This document shows, piece after piece, positions 7,171-16,057 of a stretch of DNA of 49,145 nucleotides (positions within the stretch are counted from its first letter, which is position 1; each line of letters opens with the position of its first letter). The notes beneath the pieces are model-generated. The model was not told the DNA's origin and did not search any database. It was given only the letters and a program-made list of their open reading frames with translations. This stretch comes from CAYUNE01 sp964446115 (lineage in GTDB: Bacteria > Desulfobacterota > Desulfobulbia > Desulfobulbales > Desulfobulbaceae), in NCBI GenBank assembly GCA_964446115.1, contig CAYUNE010000020.1:1-49145 (forward strand), in the 5' to 3' direction. Made by a program: the position numbers and the translations under genes.

Positions 7171-9474
7171 ATGCGCCGAAAGGAAAAAGCGGCTCTTCCC
7201 GTGTCTTTATCGATATCCGTCACAACCAAGTTTATTGCGGCTCTTCTCTTCCTGTGCTGCCTGGTGTTGTCCGTTTTCCAGCTGCTCCCGGTTGTCATTG
7301 AACGGGCTGTTTTGCCGGGGCTTTTTCAGGAGACCGGTGTGGGGGGATACCGGTGCCGTCTTTTTCGGCTGTCGCCCCGGGGCTGTGTCCTGCAACTGCG
7401 CCTGGGCGACGAATCCGATCCGCTGCTTACCACCGGCTCCATCCGTCTCGGCTGGCGTCTTGGCGAGTTGCTGCACGGTGAAATCGACGAGGTGGAGATC
7501 AACGGGGCGCATCTGCGCCTGCGGGCAGCCGGAACCACCGGGAAAGCGGTGGAAACCGGGAGCTCCTCTGAAGGCGGTTTCGGCCGCCTGCCGCTCATCA
7601 ATACCCTTCTTCTCAACCGTTGCTCCCTTTCCTTCACCATGCGGCAGCGGCAGATGTTGTTCGCCTTTTCGGCCCGGCTGCGGCGTGATGGCGACAGCCG
7701 GGAGAGAACGGCACCCCTGAATTACGCCGTCCGTTTGCTGCCGACCGCCGCCGCCACCGCCTATGAGGGCAGGCTGCAGCTGCTGCCGGACCGGTCGCGC
7801 CTGATCCTTACCCTGCATGGAATCTCGGCCTCGGCCACGACGTTGCCGGCGGCGGGCGGTCGGCTAAGCGGCCGACTTGAGCGGTTGATGTTCACCTCTA
7901 CTGGAAAGCTGTCTCGCCCGGCATTGCACCTTGAGGTGGAACTATCCGATCTTATGATGAAAAGCCCGCAGTTTTCTCTGAAGCAGCAGAATCTCTTCAT
8001 AAGGGGGGATGCGATTCTGCAGCGCAGTGGCGGACGTTACGGCATTGCCCGGCTGGATGCCGGGATGCGGGCCGGAAAGAGCGGCCTGGACGCAGCCGGC
8101 TACCGGTTGGTGCTTCCCGGGCTTGAGCTGAATGTCCGGAACCAGGGGGAAAATGCAGCTGGTGCCCCGGTGGGGCCGCTTGAGGGCTTGCTGAAATTCA
8201 GTAACGGACGACTCTCCGATCCCACCGACCGGCTTCAGGCCGACAGGATGAGTCTGACCTGGCCCTTCAGGACGGACGGCTCTGAAAAAGGGACGCGGTC
8301 GCCCGCTCACCTGCGAATTGGTCGTCTTAGCTTCAAGGGAAAGCCGCTTGGTACCCTGGACCTTGATCTGGTCCACCGGGTTGGGGATTTTCGATTCAGC
8401 GGCCGTGCGGACATGAAGGTGCCCGCCGGTATGCGTTTTGACCTCAGCGGCGCTTTTCGTGTCCGCGGCAAGCCGGGGCCGATGTTTGAGGTGACCTACG
8501 CAAGCCCTCTGCATCCGGTGAGGATTGCGGAGCTGGCCGGGCCGGTGCCGTTTCTTCAACAGAAGGGAATATCCGGCAGCGGCAGGGTTGCGGTGAACGG
8601 CCGGGCGCGACTGCGGCACGGGCGTCTGATCCACACAGCCCAGGTGGAGATTGCCGGGCTTGATCTTGTGCTTGCCGATCAGGGGATTGCCTTTGACAAT
8701 ATCCGGACCCGCCTGTATTTTCCCTCTCTGCCCTCCCTGGCCACCGCCGGCGGCCGGCATCTGAAGGTGGAGACTGTCCACGCCGGAAAACTCACTTTCA
8801 AAGATGTTGATATCGATTATCGGCTGGAGCCCTCCGGTGCTTTTTTTCTGGAAAAGGCGGCGTGTGACTGGGCAGGCGGAAAGGTTTTCACCGCTGCCTT
8901 GCGCCTCGCCCCCGCCCATCCCGAGGTTGAGACGGCGATCTACTGCGACCGGGTGGTGCTCGCCCGGCTGCTCACCGAACTCGGGCTGGCCGAGGCCGCG
9001 GGAGAGGGGACCATCAGCGGCCGCATTCCGATCTTGTTCCGGGATGGGCGGTTGCGGGTCGACCGCGGTTTCCTCTATTCGACTCCCGGGGAAAAGCGCA
9101 CGCTTCGCATTCCCCGCAGCGCCCTCCCCATCCCTGCTGCGGAGGGGGAGGGCGGGATTGTTTCGCCGCTTTTTTTTGCCGGTGCGGCCTTTGAACATTT
9201 CGAGTATGATTGGGCCGGGATAGAGGTCAAAAGCCGGGGAGAGGACCTGCGGCTGGAGTTGCGGGTGCTGGGCAGGCCGATGGAGCCGCTGCCGTTTCGC
9301 TTCGACAGCGGCAGAAACGGTTTTGTGCGGCTGCCGGAAAATCAAGCGGTCGCTTTCCGGCAACCCCTGAAGCTGGATGTCAACTTTACTCTGCCCCTCA
9401 ACGCAATTCTTGCGCAGCGGGAGATCTTTGGTCCGCTGTTGAAGTCCATGCAATCACAAGGAGACAAGCCGTGA
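7171..9474 (+). CDS. ydbH: YdbH-like AsmA-family protein for envelope lipid transport
   Basis: A 767-residue protein with one N-terminal membrane anchor (about residues 18-38 from the ATG at 7171) and a long periplasmic part rich in beta-strand patterns, as in AsmA/TamB/YhdP/YdbH bridge proteins that carry phospholipids between membranes. The assignment rests mainly on synteny: the next genes encode a YnbE-like lipoprotein and a YdbL/DUF1318 protein, the exact ydbH-ynbE-ydbL order of enterobacteria. The gene ends in a GTGA overlap with ynbE, indicating translational coupling. The start is uncertain within a few codons. Confidence 0.75.
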   Translation: MRRKEKAALPVSLSISVTTKFIAALLFLCCLVLSVFQLLPVVIERAVLPGLFQETGVGGYRCRLFRLSPRGCVLQLRLGDESDPLLTTGSIRLGWRLGELLHGEIDEVEINGAHLRLRAAGTTGKAVETGSSSEGGFGRLPLINTLLLNRCSLSFTMRQRQMLFAFSARLRRDGDSRERTAPLNYAVRLLPTAAATAYEGRLQLLPDRSRLILTLHGISASATTLPAAGGRLSGRLERLMFTSTGKLSRPALHLEVELSDLMMKSPQFSLKQQNLFIRGDAILQRSGGRYGIARLDAGMRAGKSGLDAAGYRLVLPGLELNVRNQGENAAGAPVGPLEGLLKFSNGRLSDPTDRLQADRMSLTWPFRTDGSEKGTRSPAHLRIGRLSFKGKPLGTLDLDLVHRVGDFRFSGRADMKVPAGMRFDLSGAFRVRGKPGPMFEVTYASPLHPVRIAELAGPVPFLQQKGISGSGRVAVNGRARLRHGRLIHTAQVEIAGLDLVLADQGIAFDNIRTRLYFPSLPSLATAGGRHLKVETVHAGKLTFKDVDIDYRLEPSGAFFLEKAACDWAGGKVFTAALRLAPAHPEVETAIYCDRVVLARLLTELGLAEAAGEGTISGRIPILFRDGRLRVDRGFLYSTPGEKRTLRIPRSALPIPAAEGEGGIVSPLFFAGAAFEHFEYDWAGIEVKSRGEDLRLELRVLGRPMEPLPFRFDSGRNGFVRLPENQAVAFRQPLKLDVNFTLPLNAILAQREIFGPLLKSMQSQGDKP

Positions 9475-9674
9475 AAGCCCTTTTTTTCTTCTTGTTTATC
9501 TCCCTGATCCCGGTGGGCTGCACCAGGCATGAGGTGGAGATGAAACCGGTGGAGATCAAACCGATCCACATCACCATCGACGTCAACGTCAAGGTGGATC
9601 GGGAACTCGATGATTTTTTCGGCGAGATCGACAAACTGCAACAGGAAAAGGCCGCTGGGGAGGCAACACCATGA
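9471..9674 (+). CDS. ynbE: YnbE-like small outer-membrane lipoprotein
   Basis: A 67-residue lipoprotein. A short hydrophobic signal ends in a lipobox-like LIPVGC with Cys17 as the lipidation site, then a segment with IHITIDVNVKVDRELDDFF, resembling YnbE. In E. coli YnbE stacks by beta-strand augmentation and works with YdbH between the membranes. The GTG start at 9471 overlaps the ydbH stop as GTGA and has AAGGAG 7 bases upstream. The stop overlaps the next ATG as ATGA. Short length limits certainty, but context is strong. Confidence 0.78.
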   Translation: MKALFFFLFISLIPVGCTRHEVEMKPVEIKPIHITIDVNVKVDRELDDFFGEIDKLQQEKAAGEATP

Positions 9675-10051
9675 TTCATGAAACAAAATGGCTGAGGGTA
9701 TCGGTTGCTGCCGGTTTGCTGCTGGTTTTTTTCACCCTGCTGCCGGCATGGGGGGGAGAGGGGATCAAGGAGCGGATGAAAGCCCGGGTTCCGGCAATCA
9801 TCGCCCTGAAAAATCGTGGCATAATCGGCGAGGGTTATGACGGCTTCCTCCACTTTGTGGGGGCGTCAAGGGAGGGAAAGGATATTGTCAATGCCGAAAA
9901 CCGTGACCGCCGCACCGTTTACGAGGCAGTGGCCGCCAGACAGTCAACCACCGTCCAGGTGGTGGGCAGGCGACGGGCGCTGCAGCTTGTGAAAATCGCC
10001 TCTCCCGGCCATTATCTCCAGAAACCGGACGGCAGCTGGTACAGAAAATAA
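9671..10051 (+). CDS. ydbL: YdbL-like DUF1318 periplasmic protein
   Basis: A 126-residue exported protein with a signal peptide (about 1-28, ending near PAWG), followed by the DUF1318 pattern: a repeated basic helix (IKERMKARVPAIIALKNRG), an acidic middle (NAENRDRRTVYEAVA) and a C-terminal GHYLQKPDGSWYRK. In E. coli YdbL prevents improper YnbE multimerisation. It is the last gene of a tightly overlapping three-gene operon. No convincing terminator is visible behind it. Confidence 0.8.
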   Translation: MIHETKWLRVSVAAGLLLVFFTLLPAWGGEGIKERMKARVPAIIALKNRGIIGEGYDGFLHFVGASREGKDIVNAENRDRRTVYEAVAARQSTTVQVVGRRRALQLVKIASPGHYLQKPDGSWYRK

Positions 10052-10111
10052 CAGGCGGAGCCTCTTCCTTCGGGGTCCGGACAATACCGATTTTTGTTCC
10101 CGCGGCCCGTG

Positions 10112-10120
10112 TGATATAAT
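10112..10120 (+). promoter_or_regulatory. Possible extended -10 sigma-70 promoter
   Basis: TGATATAAT at 10112-10120 matches an extended -10 element (TGnTATAAT). The -35 region is only a poor TTGTTC-like sequence. It lies about 110 bases before the LysM/RlpA-like gene and after the ydbL stop, so it could drive that gene separately. Confidence 0.4.
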
Positions 10121-10230
10121 TGACTCGTTGACACCTTTTTTTCACCGGACATTTCTGGAAAACCTGTTCCCGGCCGCTATTGCCGCCGTATTTCAGGGAC
10201 GGATTTCCACTACAGCAGGACAACGAGACA

Positions 10231-10938
10231 ATGAGAGAATATCAGGTACGAAGGGGAGACACCATTGCCGAGGTGACCAAACGACTGCATACGGACTGGC
10301 AGACCCTGAAGGCCCGTAATCCCGAGGCGGTGGGACGTTTGAAAAAAAACGGTCACTGGTTTCTCAAGGAAGGGGCCAGGTTGCGGCTTGACTGCGACTT
10401 TGCCGGAGTGCTCAAGAGCGAGGTGGGCAAGCGGAGGCCGGCTGCTCCGGCTCAACCCCGGACGCAAACCGGAGGATCAGCAGGGGGCCGTTTCATCGAG
10501 CATACGCTCCAGCCGGGGGAAACGGTCTGGGAGCTGGGCGTCAGGCGGTATCACGTCGATGTCGGGGATATCATCCGCGACAACAACATCAAGGATGCCC
10601 GCGCCCTGCCGGTGGGCCGGAAGCTGAAAATCAGGGTGCCGGAAAACCCCGGTCCCCAGCGGGTTGTGGCCAGCTGGTACGGTGAGAGACATCACGGCAG
10701 ACCCATGGCCAACGGTGATATCTACAACATGTACGGCAACACCATCGCCCACAAGGAGATTCCACTGGGAACCAGGGTGGAGCTGGAAAATCCGGCCACC
10801 GGCGAAAAGGTGCGGGCCGTTGTCACCGACCGTGGCCCGTACGTGGAGGGCAGGGACGTGGATCTCTCCTACGGCCTTGCCCGCAAGCTTTCCCTGGTGG
10901 AGCAGGGAGTGGGCACCCTGGTGATGCGTATTTTGTAG
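10231..10938 (+). CDS. LysM and RlpA-like double-psi beta-barrel protein
   Basis: A 235-residue protein with two LysM-like repeats (EYQVRRGDTIAEV near residue 3; HTLQPGETVWELG near 91) followed by a C-terminal RlpA/3D-type double-psi beta-barrel (VVASWYGERHHGRPMANG to the end, including AVVTDRGPY and RDVDLS). RlpA domains bind or cleave denuded peptidoglycan glycans. The start at 10231 places the first LysM at the N-terminus; a TTG at 10180 would add 17 residues. Neither start gives a recognisable signal peptide, which is odd for a wall-binding protein. Confidence 0.8.
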   Translation: MREYQVRRGDTIAEVTKRLHTDWQTLKARNPEAVGRLKKNGHWFLKEGARLRLDCDFAGVLKSEVGKRRPAAPAQPRTQTGGSAGGRFIEHTLQPGETVWELGVRRYHVDVGDIIRDNNIKDARALPVGRKLKIRVPENPGPQRVVASWYGERHHGRPMANGDIYNMYGNTIAHKEIPLGTRVELENPATGEKVRAVVTDRGPYVEGRDVDLSYGLARKLSLVEQGVGTLVMRIL

Positions 10939-10998
10939 GGCTCCCTCCACGGACGCCCATACCGCTGTTTCAGGGATTGAATTCAATGGAGGAAAGTT

Positions 10999-11661
10999 AT
11001 GGACGCTGTGGAATGCATCAGAAACCGGATGAGTATTCGTGGGTTTCAGGACAAACCCGTTTCTCGGGAGTTGCTCGGGGAGGTGATCGACATCGCCCGC
11101 TGGAGCCCGTCATATAAGAACAGCCAGCCATGGGAGGTGCTGGTCCTTTCCGGTGAAAGAAAAAAGGAGCTCTCCAGGCGGCTGGTTGAGTTGCTGGAAC
11201 AGGGGGCCGAACCCACGCCGGATCTTCCCACGCCCGCGTCCTGGCCGGCACCTCTCCAGGCGCGCATCGACAACCTTTTCGCCATGCGGGCCGCGGCCAC
11301 CGGTATCGATTTCAGCGATCCGGAGGTCATCAAAAAGGCCAAAAAGGCCAACTTCAACTTTTACAACGCCCCCCATGCCGTTTACCTCTTCCAGGATGCC
11401 GAGCTCACTCCCTGGTCGATTTTCGATCTCGGCCTCTTTGCCCAGAGCCTGATGCTGGCCGCCCATGCCAGGGGCCTGGGCACGGTTCCCCAGGCATTTA
11501 CCACGGATTACGCCCGCGAAGTCAAGGAGTTCCTGGGAATTCCCCGGGACAAGCGGCTGGTGCTGGGAATATCCATCGGCTATCCGGACATGGAGTCGCC
11601 GGTGAACGGCCTGCGCACCGACCGGGTGGATGTTGAGGAGATCCTCACCTGGGTGGAGTAA
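10999..11661 (+). CDS. Nitroreductase-family FMN oxidoreductase
   Basis: A 220-residue flavoprotein of the nitroreductase family: the N-terminal RNRMSIRGFQDKPV contains the FMN-phosphate-binding Arg-x-Ser-x-Arg pattern (RMSIR), followed by ARWSPSYKNSQPWEV, and a C-terminal GLGTVPQAF plus LVLGISIGYPD. These enzymes reduce nitroaromatics, quinones or other acceptors with NAD(P)H; the substrate is unknown. The ATG is preceded by GGAGGAAAG. It is 61 bases from the RlpA-like gene. Confidence 0.88.
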   Translation: MDAVECIRNRMSIRGFQDKPVSRELLGEVIDIARWSPSYKNSQPWEVLVLSGERKKELSRRLVELLEQGAEPTPDLPTPASWPAPLQARIDNLFAMRAAATGIDFSDPEVIKKAKKANFNFYNAPHAVYLFQDAELTPWSIFDLGLFAQSLMLAAHARGLGTVPQAFTTDYAREVKEFLGIPRDKRLVLGISIGYPDMESPVNGLRTDRVDVEEILTWVE

Positions 11662-11729
11662 CCGTGATCGGGTTTCTCACGGTCAAGGGGATACGTTATA
11701 TTGCCGGGATGCGATCCCTGTGACTGGCT

Positions 11730-11951
11730 ATGGTGAAGAAACAGGATACGGAGGTGTGCCGCATGTGCCACGGCACTGGACAGGTCAGCTTTTTCAAGGG
11801 CGAGAGCAGGTTTCTGCTTTCCGTGGAGGAGTGTCCGGAATGCCTGGGCATGGGATTTATCCTCACCGCCGGAACGGCGGATGATGCCGCACCCCGGGAG
11901 CGGGAAGACCGGGAGGGGGAGCTCCCGGCCCGGTCCCGCCCCAGGAAATAG
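11730..11951 (+). CDS. Small DnaJ-type zinc-finger protein
   Basis: A 73-residue protein containing CRMCHGTGQV and CPECLGMGF, two CxxCxGxG-type knuckles as found in the DnaJ cysteine-rich domain, here free-standing with a charged C-terminal tail. Such miniproteins probably bind zinc and assist folding or redox control; no function is established here. The start at 11730 (ATG) has a weak ribosome site. It converges with the gene ending at 11958. Confidence 0.65.
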   Translation: MVKKQDTEVCRMCHGTGQVSFFKGESRFLLSVEECPECLGMGFILTAGTADDAAPREREDREGELPARSRPRK

Positions 11952-11957
11952 TCCCCC

Positions 11958-12341
11958 TTACTCCTGGCTGTCGGGTTTTTCCAGCTGCATCTCCCAGCGG
12001 TCCACCGGATAGCCTTGCTTTTTCAGGAGCTTCCGCACCTCGAATCTCTCATCCTGCAGCAGATCGTCGTCGAAGTAGACATAGACCCAGTGGCGTTCCA
12101 GCCGGGTGTCCACCTCGTTGACTCCCTCGAATTTCGATATGATCGAGACCACCTTGTCGCGGTCCGCCGGAGTCTTCATCGAGAAGATGTAATACTTGAT
12201 GATGGTATCCGAGGCCAGGACCTGTCCTGCCAGCGGCGGCAGGATCGTCGCCGGACAAAAGAGGAGCAGGGGGATGAGAAGGTGTCTGATAAAAAGAGCC
12301 GGTCTTTTTTTCATGGGTGTTTTTTTTTCTTTCGGGTTCAT
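11958..12341 (-). CDS. Small exported protein, HMA-like fold suspected
   Basis: A 127-residue protein from the ATG at 12341 (alternative ATG at 12314, 118 residues). A basic N-region and hydrophobic stretch (LLIPLLLFCPATIL) ending near LASD form a signal peptide. The mature part (TIIKYYIFSMKTPADRDKV ... GVNEVDTRLERHWVYVYFDDD) has the beta-alpha-beta rhythm of heavy-metal-associated domains but no CxxC, so metal binding is not supported. No clear ribosome site for either start. Family not recognised. Confidence 0.6.
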   Translation of the reverse strand: MNPKEKKTPMKKRPALFIRHLLIPLLLFCPATILPPLAGQVLASDTIIKYYIFSMKTPADRDKVVSIISKFEGVNEVDTRLERHWVYVYFDDDLLQDERFEVRKLLKKQGYPVDRWEMQLEKPDSQE

Positions 12342-12395
12342 GGGAAAAAGATGGGTGCAGGATAGCAATCCGACCGCAAGCTTGCAAGTCCCCGC

Positions 12396-13892
12396 CTAGC
12401 GGTGTCGTTGTTTTGCCGCCGGCCGGGGCGGTTTTTTCATCAGTTCCTCTTCCGGCACCGTATAGCTGAGCGGTTTGCCGATATACTCCTCGATTTCCGG
12501 CAGGTAAAAGGCGCCTTCCTCGCAGGCGAAGCTGATGGAAGTGCCGCTCTCGCCGGCCCGGCCGGTTCTGCCGATGCGGTGGACATAGTCTTCCGGCTCG
12601 TAGGGCAGGGTAAAGTTGACCACATGGCTGATGCCCTCGATATGGATTCCCCGGCCCGCCACATCCGTGGCCACCATCACGGCGGTGGCCCCTGCCCGGA
12701 AACGTTCCAGCCGGGCCATGCGTTTTTGCTGGGGTACGTCGCCGGTGAGCAGGATGGAGTCGATGCCGTGTCGTTTCAATCGTTCGCTGAGTCTCCCGGC
12801 CTCGTTTTTCATGTTGGTGAAAACAAGGATCCGCTCGTGCGGTTTTGAGGTGATGAGGTTGTAGAGAACCGTGAATTTTTCCGCGGTGGTGGTCATATAG
12901 ACAATCTGTCGCACCGTGTCCACCGCCACCTGTTCCGGCTCGCTTTCAATATAGACGGGTTTGATGCACCACTGGGAGGCCAACCGCCTGACCTCCTCGG
13001 TGACCGTGGCGGAAAAGAGCATGGTCTGCCGATTTTCCTTGGGCGGGGTTTTATAGATGATGCGTCGCACATCCGGAATAAAACCCATGTCCAGCATGCG
13101 GTCCGCCTCGTCGATGACCATGATGGAGGCCTGCTTGAGGTTGATGATGCCCTTGGCGGCAAAGTCCAGCAGCCTGCCCGGTGTGGCCGCCACCACGTCC
13201 ACAGGCCGGCCGCTGAGCTGTCGTTGCTGTTTGGAGTAATCGGCGCCGCCGTAGACGGCGAGGATGCGCAGATGGCTGTATTTTCCCAGGGCCTTGCCGT
13301 CCTTGGCGATCTGCATGACCAGTTCGCGGGTGGGGGCGATGATCAGGGCTCGGGGGCGGCCCGGTCGGCGCTTTGTTTTCCCCTCCTGTTTTTCCCTGAG
13401 CAGCCTGGTAAAAAGGGCGATGAGGAAAACGGCGCTCTTGCCGGTTCCGGTTCCGGCCCTGCCGATGAGGTCTTTGCCGGCAAGGGCAGCGGGCAGGGCC
13501 TTTTCCTGGATGGGAGTGCAGTAGCGGAAGTCAAGATCGGCGATGGCGTGCATGATGCCCCGCGGCAGCTTGAAGTCGTGAAAACGGCTCTTGCCGGGCA
13601 TGGGATCCACCGGAAAGGCTGCCGGAGTCCAGCGCGGTTTTTTCCGTTTCCCGGGCCGGGGGCGGCGATATTTTCCCTTCCGGCTGCCGGAGTCGCCGCG
13701 CTCCTGTTGCCTGTTGCGGTTCCGGCCGCCGGGGGCGGCGTCGGGGGTGCGCCCGGCCTTGCGTCTTGCCGCCGGTTTTTTTGGGGCCTGGTCCGCCTGG
13801 CTGTGCCGCTCCTTTGCCGTTTTCGTTTTTTTATTGGCGCCGGCAAGCTGTTTCAACCGCTGGCCGGCGCGTTGCAGGAATGATTTGATCAT
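12396..13892 (-). CDS. rhlB: DEAD-box ATP-dependent RNA helicase, RhlB-like
   Basis: A 498-residue RNA helicase with a very basic, low-complexity N-terminal extension of about 100 residues, then the two RecA folds: Q-motif region (RYCTPIQEKALP), Walker A AGTGTGKS, PTRELVMQI, VIDEADRMLDMGF, LFSATV, and in the second fold VATDVAGRGIH and HRIGRTGRAG. The end (SISFACEEGAFYLPEIEEYIG) matches RhlB more than other DEAD proteins. RhlB unwinds RNA for degradosome decay. The N-terminal basic arm probably binds RNA. The gene runs towards the small exported-protein gene and starts at 13892. Confidence 0.92.
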   Translation of the reverse strand: MIKSFLQRAGQRLKQLAGANKKTKTAKERHSQADQAPKKPAARRKAGRTPDAAPGGRNRNRQQERGDSGSRKGKYRRPRPGKRKKPRWTPAAFPVDPMPGKSRFHDFKLPRGIMHAIADLDFRYCTPIQEKALPAALAGKDLIGRAGTGTGKSAVFLIALFTRLLREKQEGKTKRRPGRPRALIIAPTRELVMQIAKDGKALGKYSHLRILAVYGGADYSKQQRQLSGRPVDVVAATPGRLLDFAAKGIINLKQASIMVIDEADRMLDMGFIPDVRRIIYKTPPKENRQTMLFSATVTEEVRRLASQWCIKPVYIESEPEQVAVDTVRQIVYMTTTAEKFTVLYNLITSKPHERILVFTNMKNEAGRLSERLKRHGIDSILLTGDVPQQKRMARLERFRAGATAVMVATDVAGRGIHIEGISHVVNFTLPYEPEDYVHRIGRTGRAGESGTSISFACEEGAFYLPEIEEYIGKPLSYTVPEEELMKKPPRPAAKQRHR

Positions 13893-13959
13893 GGCGGTCC
13901 GGCCTGCTGCGGGGGCGCTGTCCCGGCCGGGAATGCGGCTGAGGTCATGGTTGCTGTTT

Positions 13960-14544
13960 TCAAGAGAGCTTGCGGTAGTATCGCCGGCCGGCGCAGGCCC
14001 GGCAGATGGATTGGCCGTCCACTTCCACGTCGCGGCAGTCCTGGACCCAGTCGCCGCAGGCCGCGCACTTTATCCGTTTGCGGGGACGACCCGGCATGTC
14101 GCAGTCTGGAATGGTCACCGCCACCTCTTCCACCCGGAAGAGTTCCTCTTCCGGCATGATGCGGTAGGCCTGGAGCTGACGCTGGTACTTGTTTTCGATT
14201 TCCGGGCAATATTTTTTCGACAACTCCCGGGATTCCTCCAGGGCGGTGATGCGCACGGCCCGGCCGCTTTCCAGGTTGACGAAGGTGGCGGCCATGATGC
14301 CGAAATCCATCCAGCGCATGGAACGCTTGCCCAGGCTGCAGCCGGTCACCGACTGAATGGCATCGGTGGCGCACCGGTCGATTTCCACGAAGACGTAGAG
14401 TTTTTTGCGGTCCGCGCCCTTGGGGTCGTCGATGCCGATTTTGGCAAGGCCCAGCATGGCCAACCGTACCCCGATCACCTGGCCGGCGCAGATATGGCCG
14501 TGGATTTTTGTTGATACCTCCAGGAGTTCTTCAAATGATTCCAT
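13960..14544 (-). CDS. FmdE/FwdE-family protein with C-terminal zinc ribbon
   Basis: A 194-residue protein of the FmdE family (named for subunit E of formylmethanofuran dehydrogenase). The N-terminal HGHICAGQVIGVRLA and the following RCATDAIQSVTGCSLG carry the conserved His/Cys of that domain; a C-terminal zinc ribbon has CAACGDWVQDC and CRACAG. In non-methanogens this family is linked to molybdenum/tungsten enzymes or cofactor handling, but its role is unproved. GGAGGAAAT sits before the ATG. The next gene upstream is a U32 peptidase. Confidence 0.85.
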   Translation of the reverse strand: MESFEELLEVSTKIHGHICAGQVIGVRLAMLGLAKIGIDDPKGADRKKLYVFVEIDRCATDAIQSVTGCSLGKRSMRWMDFGIMAATFVNLESGRAVRITALEESRELSKKYCPEIENKYQRQLQAYRIMPEEELFRVEEVAVTIPDCDMPGRPRKRIKCAACGDWVQDCRDVEVDGQSICRACAGRRYYRKLS

Positions 14545-14593
14545 ATTTCCTCCAGTCCGGTTGATTCCGCTTTTCCGCCTCCCGGGTCGATGT

Positions 14594-15907
14594 TCACCGG
14601 GATTTTACCCTTTCCTCCCGGTGGATAACAGGGGAGAGAGTACTCTGCTGCGGCTTTTCGGTAAAGCTTTCTTTTTTGCGTAAAAGTGCGTTGATAGCAG
14701 GTTTCTCCGGCGGCGGGCGCATTGTGAGGGTCACCCGGGTGCAGGGATTGGCCCGCTGCAGCGGCTTGCCGTCTTGGTCGTGCATGGCGACGACGACGGC
14801 TGCCAGAGGCGCCGGATCCCGGCCCAGATATTCCACCCGGTCCCCGGTTTCCAGGACGTTGCGGGTTTCGATCACCAGGGGATCTGTGCCCCGGACAATG
14901 CCCACTGGTACGTGGGGTTGCCTCTCCCGCATGGCGTCGTAGAGCATGTCCCCGCTTTGCGGCGGGTTCTCGAAAAAGTTGCTGGTGGCTCCCCGGGTGC
15001 CCACTTTGGCGATTTCTTCGGCAAAGATTTTCGGCAGTTGGGGATCCGGCGCTTCGCCGCTTTCCAGTTGCCGCCTGATCCGGTCCAGCGCCGCCCGGTA
15101 GAGGCGAACGACAGCGCCCACATAGTAGACCGATTTCATCCGGCCCTCGATTTTGACCGCGTCGATGCCGGCGGCTACCAGCCGGGGCAGCTTATCCAGC
15201 AGGCAGAGATCCCGGGAGTTGAAGATATAGGTGCCGCGTTCGTCCTCCTCCACCGGGAAATAGCTGCCGGGCCGTTTTTCCTCCTCCAGCCGATAACGGT
15301 AACGGCAGGGATGGGCGCAGTCCCCCTGATTGGCATCCCGGCCGGTCATGTAATTACTGAGCATGCAGCGGCCGGAGTAGGAGATGCACAGGGCGCCGTG
15401 GACAAAGACTTCCAGCTCCGCGGCGACACTGCTGCGGATTTCCCGAATCTCGTCAAGGCTCAGCTCCCTGGCCAGGTTGAGGCGGTGGACTCCCTGGGTC
15501 ACCCAGAAATCGGCACCGGCGCGGTTGGTGACGTTGGCCTGGGTGGAGAGGTGGATGGGTATTTCCGGCACTGTCCGCCGGCTGATGAGCAGAATGCCGG
15601 GATCGGAGATGATGAGACCGTCCACCTCCGCATGACGCAGGCGGCGCAGATACTCCTCTACCCCCTGCAGATCCCGGTTGTGGGCAAAGATGTTGACGGT
15701 GACGTAGACCTTGACGCCATGCTCGTGGGCATAACGTGTCGCCCGCTCGATTTCGGCGGTGTCGAAGTTGGCGGCCCGGGCCCGCAGGCTGTAGCGTTTG
15801 CCGCCCAGGTAGACGGCATCCGCGCCGTAATGCACGGCAATGGCCAGTTTTTCGAAGTTTCCCGCCGGTGCCAGCAGCTCCGGAATTTTTTCGGGAATGT
15901 TCCCCAT
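14594..15907 (-). CDS. trhP: U32-family protein, TrhP/YegQ-like tRNA U34 hydroxylation
   Basis: A 437-residue cytosolic protein with the U32 signature: ELLAPAGNFEKLAIAVHYGADAVYLG-type N-terminus, LNLARELSLDEI, and the Cys-rich centre (FVHGALCISYSGRCMLSN ... ANQGDCAHPCRYRY) thought to hold an Fe-S cluster. The YegQ/TrhP subgroup makes 5-hydroxyuridine at tRNA position 34 using prephenate. Size fits YegQ. The family was once annotated as collagenase, which is not implied here. The gene is divergent from the CBM48 gene. Confidence 0.85.
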   Translation of the reverse strand: MGNIPEKIPELLAPAGNFEKLAIAVHYGADAVYLGGKRYSLRARAANFDTAEIERATRYAHEHGVKVYVTVNIFAHNRDLQGVEEYLRRLRHAEVDGLIISDPGILLISRRTVPEIPIHLSTQANVTNRAGADFWVTQGVHRLNLARELSLDEIREIRSSVAAELEVFVHGALCISYSGRCMLSNYMTGRDANQGDCAHPCRYRYRLEEEKRPGSYFPVEEDERGTYIFNSRDLCLLDKLPRLVAAGIDAVKIEGRMKSVYYVGAVVRLYRAALDRIRRQLESGEAPDPQLPKIFAEEIAKVGTRGATSNFFENPPQSGDMLYDAMRERQPHVPVGIVRGTDPLVIETRNVLETGDRVEYLGRDPAPLAAVVVAMHDQDGKPLQRANPCTRVTLTMRPPPEKPAINALLRKKESFTEKPQQSTLSPVIHREERVKSR

Positions 15908-16005
15908 TTTTTTATCTGCGCTCTGTTGTAGAATCTGAAAAGATGCTTACAATCAGGAAAAATACCACAGCGGACCGCGAACCCTGTGACCACCTGGTGA
16001 AAATC

Positions 16006-16018
16006 TGGTACTATACCA
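16006..16018. promoter_or_regulatory. Short inverted repeat between divergent genes
   Basis: TGGTA-CTA-TACCA is a perfect dyad lying in the 150-base space between the U32 gene (-) and the CBM48 gene (+). TACCACA also recurs at 15964. It could be an operator for a dimeric regulator; there is no further support. Confidence 0.3.
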
Positions 16019-16057
16019 CATTTTACCAACTTGCAATGCAGTTATGAGAAGAAAACG

